This document shows, one piece after another, positions 18,597 to 25,119 of a stretch of 38,596 bases of DNA. The stretch spans positions 1 through 38,596 of the forward strand of contig CANMNN010000035.1 of assembly GCA_947499305.1 (NCBI GenBank), read 5' to 3'. This DNA comes from an uncultured Arenicella sp. (GTDB lineage: Bacteria; Pseudomonadota; Gammaproteobacteria; Arenicellales; Arenicellaceae). The notes below the pieces were generated by a model. That model was not told the origin of the DNA and made no database searches. It worked only from the letters and a program-made list of their open reading frames with translations. The position numbers and the translations under genes were made by a program. How positions within the stretch are numbered: the first letter of the stretch is position 1; each line of letters begins with the position of its first letter.

Positions 18597-21500
18597 GGTA
18601 TCTATCATCATTGAAGGTCACTGTAATTACAGCCGCCTCTCTATTTACGGTAACTCAGAATGCGGTTGCAGCTAGCACAATGGTGACCGATGCGGCCGGC
18701 ACGCAAGAGCTCTGGACGTTTCAGCAGATACAAGGAGCCGAACGACTCACCAGTAAAGTTAATCAAGTTGATGGTAAAGGTGTTACTCAAACTTGGGATG
18801 GCAACGGAAACATGTTGACCCGTACTGATTCCGAGGGCCGAGTAACAAGCTACACTTATAACTCCTTTAACCAGCGCTTGTCTATGACTGAGGCGTATGG
18901 CACCTCTGAAGCTCGAACAACTGCCTACGAGTATGTGAGCTCAGATATTGATCTAGTTACTAAGACAACATCACCGAGTATTTACAATAGTGGCTCGAAG
19001 AGCGTGACTAATGTTTATGACGCCAACCTAAATATCAAAAGCGTTACGATTAACGGTTTTGATGCTCAAGGTGTCGCGGTGAGCCGAGCCACCTTTTTTG
19101 AACATGACTCGTTTGGTAAAGTGATTGAGATTGATGGTCCGCGAACTGATGTCGCTGACGTTACAACGCTCGCATATTATGATTGCAATACTGGTGGGCA
19201 ATGCGGTCAATTACAGAGTGTTACCAATGCGCTAGGCCATGTTTCTAACTATGATGCTTACGATGCGAATGGGCGACTACTACAAAGCACAGACCCTAAT
19301 GGCGTGGTAACTAATTATGTGTATCACCCTCGGGGCTGGCTGCTAAGCACTACTCAGGTATCGCAGACAGGCGACACTCGAGTGACCACTTACGGTTACG
19401 ATAAGGTTGGTCAATTGACTAAGGTCGTATTGCCTGATGGTACAGAGCAACACTACGTTTACGACGCGGCGCATGATTTGCGCGAGATCTCCGATAACCT
19501 GGGCAATAAAGTTGAATACACTTACGACGCCAAAGGTAATCGCACGCATGAGTTAGTGAAAGACCCAGATGGCACGTTAGTTCGCAATACCGTTACGACC
19601 TACGACATTCGTAACTATATTGAGTCCATCAATTCAGGTGGCTCTGTTACCCAAATGCTCAATGATGCTGTAGGCAACTTAAGCACACAAACGGATCCTA
19701 ATTTAAACCCGAGCACTGATCATCAGTTTGATGCCTTAGACCGCTTAACCCGTAGCGTTGACGCGCTAACGAATCATTCTGATTACGAGTATGACGTAGC
19801 CGATCAGTTATCGAAAGTGACTGCGCCCAATGGCGCAGTCACGACCTACGAGTATGATGATCTAGGCAATCAAACAAAAGAGATCAGTTCTGATCGAGGC
19901 ACAACAACCTACATACACGATTCAGCTGGTAACGTTATCAGTATGACGGATGCTCGTAGCGTGACACTAAGCTATGAATACGACGCCTTAAACCGCTTGC
20001 GAAAAGCCAATACACCGGCACCAAGGCTTCAAACGATTTATAACTATGATTTTGTAAATCATTGCGTAAACAGTGTTGGCCGACTTTGTCGTGTTTTAGA
20101 CTCTTCAGGCGCAAAGTTTTATGATTATGATGCTTGGGGTAATGTGGTACGTGTTAGACGAAATGAACGTGACTTTAACGGAAATTTCCTCGACACATTC
20201 ATCACCGAATACGCCTACGATGCTGGTAACCGTTTAACAAGTATTCGCTACCCCAGTGGGCGTACTGTCGGCAGTAAACGAGATAGTATTGGGCGATTGA
20301 CTCTCCTAGCGACAGTAGACCTCGATGGCAATGTTCGTGACATTATCAACAGCCGCCATTATCGCGCTGATGGTCTATGGACAAACCAAAGCTTCGCTAA
20401 TGGTCTAATACAAACCAAACAATATGACACTCAAGGTCGCTTGATAAGCCACGTTGCAGGCAGCTACAGTCGTGATTACATCTACGACGCCAATGGGAAC
20501 ATCGTCAGCGCCGATGCTGCCGATAATAGTCAAGAACGAGATTATCAATACGACGTTCTCGATCGCTTAACCAGCGAGAGCGACAGCGTACGAAGTTTGA
20601 TTCGAGATTATCAATACGACGCGAATGGCAACCGAGAGCAATTGAGTCAGTCAAGTGTAGTGACGCCGTTAACGTACGAGGCGAATACCAACCGACTTGC
20701 GAGCATTAATGGCGCGAGCGTTGTTTTGGATGCAACTGGGCGAACATTGTCAGACGCCTCAGGTAGAAGCTTTACCTACAATGACTTAGGTAGATTGGAG
20801 CAAGTGCACCTTAACGGCCAATTAGTGGGGCAGTACGTATACAATTATCAACAGCAGCGCGCTCAAAAAGAAGTAGCGGGAGACTTAACGGTATATCACT
20901 ATGATCTCGCGGGTAATTTAATTGCCGAAAGTGATCGCCAAGGAAACACACTAATTGAGTATGTTTACGCCGATGGCGAGCGTGTGGCCGCTATTGTGCC
21001 TGGCGATGCAACCCCTGAAGGTATTTCAAATCTAGCGTTAGGCAAAGTCGCCACTCAAGTTGATACCATTAACGGTGCCGTGGCTTCACGGGCGATCGAC
21101 GGTATTACAGATGGTTTCTATGCGAATGGATCGTTGAGCATTACCTCCAGTCGAGCTCAGCCATGGTGGCAAGTGGATTTAACGCAAGATTCCGCCATTG
21201 ACTCGATCATCATTCATAACCGTGAAGACGCAGGCACAGATCGACTGGCTGATTTTAACGTGTTCATCTCTGATACGCCGTTTGGTCAGCAAACCGAAAG
21301 TCAATTGATTGCGAACGCTAATGTTACTCGCTTTTACCACAGTGGCACCTTAGCGAGTAGTTCGTTGACCATCGACACAAGCGGCACTACCGGGCGGTAT
21401 GTGCGTCTACAGCTCTCTGGTACCAATTATCTGAACTTTGCCGAGATGCAAATTATGGGCAGCGCTACCGGCAACACTCCAAACTTAATTAATGTTGCCA

Positions 21501-22636
21501 AAGATAGATACGCTGAGCAGGTGTCAGTTTATGCTGGCGGCAGTGCTAATAGAGGAGTCGATGGAAGTGCTGACCCTGAATTCGCCGGCGCCTCTGTTTT
21601 GCTGACAGCAGTTGAGAGCCAGCCTTGGTGGCAGGTTGACCTGGCTAAAGCGAGAGATATTGACACTGTGCGTGTTTATCAACGTATGGAGTCGAACGCT
21701 CCATATTCTCAAAGCCTAGCAGACTTTTACGTCATGCTGTCTCCTACACCGTTTGGAAGCAGAACCTTAGCGCAACTCCTTGCGGATCCAACAGTAGAGC
21801 ATCAATACCATGCGGGTAACTTTATGGGAGCCTCGCTGGATTTTGACATGCAAAGTGCCTCAGGGCGCTACGTACGAATCCAATTGAGTGGCACAGGTCG
21901 ATTAGAGCTGGCGGAAGTTGAAGTGTTACAGCAATCAAGTTTAGTCGAGCAAACCGCGGCGGAAAGTGGTGTTCATTATTACGTTAATGACCATCTTATG
22001 ACACCAAAGCAGGCGGTTAATCAGAGCAACGAAGTGACTTGGAGCGCCGAATATACGGCGTTCGGCAATACTGATATTTCGGTGGAACGATTTGTGAATA
22101 ACCACCGCTATCCGGGGCAGTATTATGATAGTGAAACCGGTTTGTATTATAACTGGAATCGGTACTATGATCCGGGGACAGGGCGGTACGTCACCAGCGA
22201 TCCGATTGGGTTGCGAGGAGGACTGAATACATATGGATATGTGTATGGAAACCCATTGAGGTATATGGACCCAAGGGGAGAAGATGCTGTTTTAGCTCCG
22301 ACAATTGGCTTTTGTTCTCTATACCCATCGATTTGTGCAGGGGCAGCAAATGCTGGTTCTGCAGTTGCTGCTGCTGCGAGTGCTACTGCAACTGCTTGTG
22401 CAGCGGGACTTGTCGCATTGGGCTATCCGTCGAGTATTGCTGTACCTGCATGCGAAGCTGAGGGCAATGGATCATGTTCAGCTATGTCGAGTGATGAAGA
22501 GGCTCTTCATCAAGTTTGTGATGCTGTTAGACAAAGTATTTTGAACTCTTGTGCTGCTATGACTGGTAAGGATAGATTGAAGTGCATTTTTTCAGCTGAA
22601 GATGCTTATAATCAATGTTGGAACGAAGGGTTATAA
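18593..22636 (+). CDS. Secreted RHS protein with two F5/8C domains and variable tip
   Basis: This 1347-residue protein has a signal peptide at 1-26 (ending NAVAA) and many YD repeats from about 50 to 800 (YEYDALNRL, YQYDVLDRL). Two F5/8-type C (discoidin-like) domains at about 813-960 and 964-1114 share the signature QPWWQVDL. RHS shell strands then resume (VHYYVNDHLMTPKQ), followed by the RHS core (RYYDPGTGRYVTSDPIGL, about 1190-1210) ending at DPRG 1226-1229. The F5/8C pair is inserted exactly between the usual DGExVA strand and the YYVNDHL strand, so it probably projects from the shell. The last 118 residues are a variable tip: an Ala-rich stretch, then a helical tail, with nine cysteines in all and no recognisable toxin motif. 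A DUF6968-like gene follows. Confidence 0.88.
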   Translation: MRYLSSLKVTVITAASLFTVTQNAVAASTMVTDAAGTQELWTFQQIQGAERLTSKVNQVDGKGVTQTWDGNGNMLTRTDSEGRVTSYTYNSFNQRLSMTEAYGTSEARTTAYEYVSSDIDLVTKTTSPSIYNSGSKSVTNVYDANLNIKSVTINGFDAQGVAVSRATFFEHDSFGKVIEIDGPRTDVADVTTLAYYDCNTGGQCGQLQSVTNALGHVSNYDAYDANGRLLQSTDPNGVVTNYVYHPRGWLLSTTQVSQTGDTRVTTYGYDKVGQLTKVVLPDGTEQHYVYDAAHDLREISDNLGNKVEYTYDAKGNRTHELVKDPDGTLVRNTVTTYDIRNYIESINSGGSVTQMLNDAVGNLSTQTDPNLNPSTDHQFDALDRLTRSVDALTNHSDYEYDVADQLSKVTAPNGAVTTYEYDDLGNQTKEISSDRGTTTYIHDSAGNVISMTDARSVTLSYEYDALNRLRKANTPAPRLQTIYNYDFVNHCVNSVGRLCRVLDSSGAKFYDYDAWGNVVRVRRNERDFNGNFLDTFITEYAYDAGNRLTSIRYPSGRTVGSKRDSIGRLTLLATVDLDGNVRDIINSRHYRADGLWTNQSFANGLIQTKQYDTQGRLISHVAGSYSRDYIYDANGNIVSADAADNSQERDYQYDVLDRLTSESDSVRSLIRDYQYDANGNREQLSQSSVVTPLTYEANTNRLASINGASVVLDATGRTLSDASGRSFTYNDLGRLEQVHLNGQLVGQYVYNYQQQRAQKEVAGDLTVYHYDLAGNLIAESDRQGNTLIEYVYADGERVAAIVPGDATPEGISNLALGKVATQVDTINGAVASRAIDGITDGFYANGSLSITSSRAQPWWQVDLTQDSAIDSIIIHNREDAGTDRLADFNVFISDTPFGQQTESQLIANANVTRFYHSGTLASSSLTIDTSGTTGRYVRLQLSGTNYLNFAEMQIMGSATGNTPNLINVAKDRYAEQVSVYAGGSANRGVDGSADPEFAGASVLLTAVESQPWWQVDLAKARDIDTVRVYQRMESNAPYSQSLADFYVMLSPTPFGSRTLAQLLADPTVEHQYHAGNFMGASLDFDMQSASGRYVRIQLSGTGRLELAEVEVLQQSSLVEQTAAESGVHYYVNDHLMTPKQAVNQSNEVTWSAEYTAFGNTDISVERFVNNHRYPGQYYDSETGLYYNWNRYYDPGTGRYVTSDPIGLRGGLNTYGYVYGNPLRYMDPRGEDAVLAPTIGFCSLYPSICAGAANAGSAVAAAASATATACAAGLVALGYPSSIAVPACEAEGNGSCSAMSSDEEALHQVCDAVRQSILNSCAAMTGKDRLKCIFSAEDAYNQCWNEGL

Positions 22637-22664
22637 GCAATGTTGGAAAAAAGGTTAGGTTGAC

Positions 22665-22976
22665 ATGAAAAACTTTATAGCAGAAAGAGAATTGCTTTAT
22701 TCTTTAAAGGATAGTGACCGTCGTAGTAATTTTGTTATTCGTATCTATGCGCCATTTATTGTCGATGAAGATAAAGTCGATTTCCTAGTTGGAGAAGGTC
22801 TTGAAGGTTGCCGGATTGAAACACATGGGTTGCCAGAAGAGTTTTATCACGAGGTATATGGCGTTGATGGAATTCAAGCTATAAATATCGCATCGAACAT
22901 AGAGCCTTATTTGAAACGCTTAGAGAAAAAGTATGATTTATTTTGGTTATCTGGCGAGCCGTATTTTGATGATTGA
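22665..22976 (+). CDS. DUF6968-like small protein, candidate immunity protein
   Basis: This 103-residue soluble protein has no signal peptide. The pattern of an IAERELLYSL start, a VIRIYAPF strand, a GCRIETHGL strand, then GVDGIQAINIASNIEPYLKR and a final FWLSGEPYF resembles DUF6968. I recall that family as small proteins often beside polymorphic toxins, but could not check it. It begins 29 bp after the RHS gene, is on the same strand, and shares AT-rich base composition with the RHS tip, as expected of a paired cassette. Immunity function is inferred from position only. Confidence 0.55.
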   Translation: MKNFIAERELLYSLKDSDRRSNFVIRIYAPFIVDEDKVDFLVGEGLEGCRIETHGLPEEFYHEVYGVDGIQAINIASNIEPYLKRLEKKYDLFWLSGEPYFDD

Positions 22977-23100
22977 TTAACTAAATTTATCTTCACTCAG
23001 GAAAATAATGATTAAGTGCTTGGTTCTCAATATGAGTCCACTTAGAGAGAATCAACTTAGGACAGCCATCCGTTGAAAGGGTCAAAAAGAGCATTCCGCG

Positions 23101-23123
23101 CTCGCTTTGAATTGCAAAGCGAG
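23101..23123. terminator. Hairpin between the RHS operon and the transposase
   Basis: CTCGCTTTG and CAAAGCGAG form a perfect 9-bp stem with a 5-base loop, 125 bp after the DUF6968-like gene, in the gap before the convergent transposase. No T-run follows directly. It may end the RHS transcript or be part of a mobile-element end. The rest of 22977-23265 shows no gene. Confidence 0.4.
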
Positions 23124-23265
23124 TTGAGTTTCATTCGAAGTTCTTTTCGTTCTAGTTAGATTCGTTTTTCTCAAGGGATCTACGCATAATCACTGATATG
23201 TTAAATACACGCGCACAGGCTTCCCTCGCCGTAGGGCGATAAGTCAGGCCAAGGTGACTATTAGG

Positions 23266-24213
23266 CTATTCGCGGAAGTGTACTGAGGTGGGCAGCACGT
23301 TATTCAGTGATCTGCTAAGTGCTTTGTTAATGTGCTCAGAACTAACCCAAGACTGAAAGTGCTCTTCGAACTGAGTGGTGAGTTCTTTCCAGCTAGCTTG
23401 ATCAAGACTAAGCCTATCGAGAATTTTAGGTAGTGATTGCTGGATGTGACCGCGCTTGTCATCCCGTATGATTCTGCCTGTCCAATCTACTAGCTCGATA
23501 TAGTCTTTGAGCCGATAAGGAATGCCGATGGAGTCTTGCTTAATCCCGACGAATGACTCTAAGCCGCGTTGATTTACTGTGTCATAGATTCGCTTTCTAA
23601 TCGAAGTATAGGCCGACTGTTCGGGTGTAGCCGCCATGCGGGCTCGAATGGGATTTAAGTCAACATAGGCCATGCAGGATAACAACGCGCGCTCATCAAG
23701 CAAGGCTTGGCTTTTGAAGCGGCCTTCCCAAAACCGACCACTGCAATTGTCTTCTTTGTTGGCTTGTCGCGCGATGCTTTCATTGACAATGCGCATGTAC
23801 CATGAGATGTCACAGAGTCTCGACCTCCATTTTTTGATATCAGCGCGAAGAACTTGCCACTGTGCTTGATTCAGATGTTCACCGTTCAGGTATTGTTGAG
23901 AGATGAATGTTCCGTTGAACAGTTGATGCCAGCGCATCACAACTTCATGCTCACTCCATTGATTGGCGAGGTCGAGCCTAACGTGAAGTACCACATGATA
24001 ATGATTACTCATTACCGCGTAGGCGCAAAGCTTAATGGCAAAGATGTCTGCAAGCGTTAACAGTTTTACCTCTAGCCACTGCCGGCGATGCTCAAAGCTT
24101 TTTTGAGTATAGCGATCATGGCCGCAAAGATAGGCGCGCCGAACACAACGTGATACGCAATGATAATAAGGTGTGTCACTGAGTGATATGAGTGATTTTC
24201 TTGGGAGTGTCAT
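23266..24213 (-). CDS. REP-associated tyrosine transposase (Y1_Tnp/RAYT-like)
   Basis: This 315-residue HUH-type single-strand DNA transposase is related to IS200/IS605 TnpA. Landmarks are YYHCVSRCVRRAY (16-28), the metal-binding HUH motif as NHYHVVL (His71, His73), and FWEGRFKSQ ahead of CMAYVDLNPIRARM, which carries the catalytic Tyr. Family members occur singly and act on REP hairpins rather than inserting a conventional IS. A cluster of GGGTG/CACCC hairpin repeats lies just 5' of the gene, consistent with this. The reading frame is intact. It is transcribed towards the RHS operon, and its presence next to a variable RHS tip may reflect local rearrangement. Confidence 0.85.
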   Translation of the reverse strand: MTLPRKSLISLSDTPYYHCVSRCVRRAYLCGHDRYTQKSFEHRRQWLEVKLLTLADIFAIKLCAYAVMSNHYHVVLHVRLDLANQWSEHEVVMRWHQLFNGTFISQQYLNGEHLNQAQWQVLRADIKKWRSRLCDISWYMRIVNESIARQANKEDNCSGRFWEGRFKSQALLDERALLSCMAYVDLNPIRARMAATPEQSAYTSIRKRIYDTVNQRGLESFVGIKQDSIGIPYRLKDYIELVDWTGRIIRDDKRGHIQQSLPKILDRLSLDQASWKELTTQFEEHFQSWVSSEHINKALSRSLNNVLPTSVHFRE

Positions 24214-24303
24214 CCTTGGCTCTCCGAGTGTTTGTTGAATCCTTTCAATTTCTAGACTCTCATTTTATTGAGTTAAGTGCAATAGGTTAGAGAAGTAAGG
24301 AAT

Positions 24304-24425
24304 AGATGAGTGCGTGTTCCAGGGCCCCCGGATGAGTGGGTGTCCCACCGAGGCCCCAAGTGGGTGTCCCACCCAGACCATTGTGTGCCGGGACCCTCTT
24401 GATGAGTGGGTGTCCAACCCAGACC
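24304..24425. repeat. REP-like repeat cluster beside the transposase
   Basis: Four copies of a unit like GATGAGTGGGTGTCCCACCC plus AGACC lie at about 24304-24327 (degenerate), 24331-24354, 24356-24379 and 24401-24424. The core GTGGGTGTCCCACC can fold as a 5-bp stem with a 3-base loop. Copies differ by a few bases and are separated by 1-20 bp. They sit about 90 bp upstream of the RAYT-like gene, the position expected for REP elements mobilised by such enzymes. Confidence 0.75.
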
Positions 24426-24452
24426 CACACTCAGACCCATAAATACGCCTAT

Positions 24453-24467
24453 ATTGGTAATACCAAT
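24453..24467. promoter_or_regulatory. FadR-subfamily GntR-type operator
   Basis: ATTGGTAATACCAAT is a perfect inverted repeat with a 3-base centre. It matches the known ATTGGTnnnACCAAT class of FadR-subfamily GntR regulators, such as PdhR and UxuR/ExuR of E. coli. A run of five T follows, so terminator activity for plus-strand transcription is an alternative. It lies about 650 bp upstream of the alginate lyase. The regulator gene is not in the window. Confidence 0.55.
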
Positions 24468-24546
24468 AGTTTTTATTGAACATTTTCTACCTGGTATTTT
24501 CTAATAAAGATTCTTTTAGAAAATATTTATAATGAGAAAGTACGTA

Positions 24547-24557
24547 ATTGGTAATAC
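24547..24557. promoter_or_regulatory. Partial copy of the GntR-type operator
   Basis: ATTGGTAATAC repeats the first 11 bases of the operator at 24453 exactly, but its right arm (AGAT) does not match ACCAAT. It is therefore a half site, 94 bp downstream of the full site. Confidence 0.4.
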
Positions 24558-24661
24558 AGATAATCTCTCAGGTTGATAATTTAATGGCGATTTACACGTA
24601 TTTGACAAGTAAATACAACGATTTCCGGCTATTTTTCTCTGTCTCTAATATTCGATCTATT

Positions 24662-24675
24662 ATTGGTCATACAAT
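24662..24675. promoter_or_regulatory. Second partial GntR-type operator
   Basis: ATTGGTCATACAAT keeps the left arm and spacing, with a one-base deficiency in the right arm relative to ATTGGTnnnACCAAT. It ends about 40 bp upstream of a sigma70-like -35 box (24715), a plausible place for control of the alginate lyase promoter. Confidence 0.45.
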
Positions 24676-24714
24676 AAAATAGTGTATATAGATTACATAT
24701 TGGCTTGACTGATT

Positions 24715-24743
24715 GGGTCGCCTGCTATTTAATATTTGAGTGA
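24715..24743 (+). promoter_or_regulatory. Candidate sigma70 promoter of the alginate lyase
   Basis: TTGACT (24715-24720) and TTTAAT (24738-24743) are separated by 17 bp. This is the best promoter match seen between the transposase and the lyase. It implies a start near 24750 and an unusually long 5' leader of about 370 nt. Confidence 0.45.
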
Positions 24744-25119
24744 TTTCTTGTTGACGATTGTCTAAATTGTTTGGCGAGATCGCAAATGCAGTGCAGATAA
24801 TTATTAAAAATAGCTCTAACAGTCCTACCGTTAAGAGCAGCGCTTATTTAAGAAATAGTGAACGTCGTTCAATCAAAGACAGATGTTTACTAGTAGCGTA
24901 ACTCAGCGCGCTGACGCCAAAATAACAATAGACAGTCGGCGTAAAAATACCCAACTCTGGAGGAATATAATCATGAAAATGATTTTAAACATCGCTCATG
25001 CAAGTTCTTTGCATCTCATAGACCATTGAAATGCCTTATTAAGTTCGGTAGTCCAAATTAGCTCTACGCCTTGCAGCTTGCAATCGTAGGATTTATACCA
25101 AATTAATAAAGGTTTCATA
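24744..25119 (+). other. Long leader region of the alginate lyase gene
   Basis: No large gene is present. The region contains a bulged hairpin GCTCTAAC / GTTAAGAGC (24813-24820 and 24830-24838), a 12-bp palindrome TCAGCGCGCTGA (24903-24914), an ACGCC/GGCGT pair just after it, and a possible 18-codon frame with a good Shine-Dalgarno (24973). It may be a regulatory leader, but I recognise no riboswitch class. Confidence 0.4.
24973..25029 (+). CDS. Possible 18-residue leader peptide
   Basis: A strong Shine-Dalgarno (GGAGGAA at 24960-24966) stands 6 bp before an ATG that opens an 18-codon frame, MKMILNIAHASSLHLIDH. It lies about 90 bp upstream of the alginate lyase start. Inside it ATGCAA/TTGCAT can pair. 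The ribosome-binding site is stronger than that of many real genes here, which is the main reason for listing it. Three histidines in 18 codons are notable but not enough to propose attenuation. Confidence 0.3.
   Translation: MKMILNIAHASSLHLIDH

Noticed and set aside
18590..18600. The RHS split as a frameshift pseudogene
   Set aside because: The downstream gene starts with a proper signal peptide and the overlap is the ATGA type of coupled genes; a frameshift would leave repeat sequence there.
24265..24483. 72-codon minus-strand frame over the REP-like cluster
   Set aside because: Its translation only mirrors the repeats (SVGHPL-type units); no other sign of coding.
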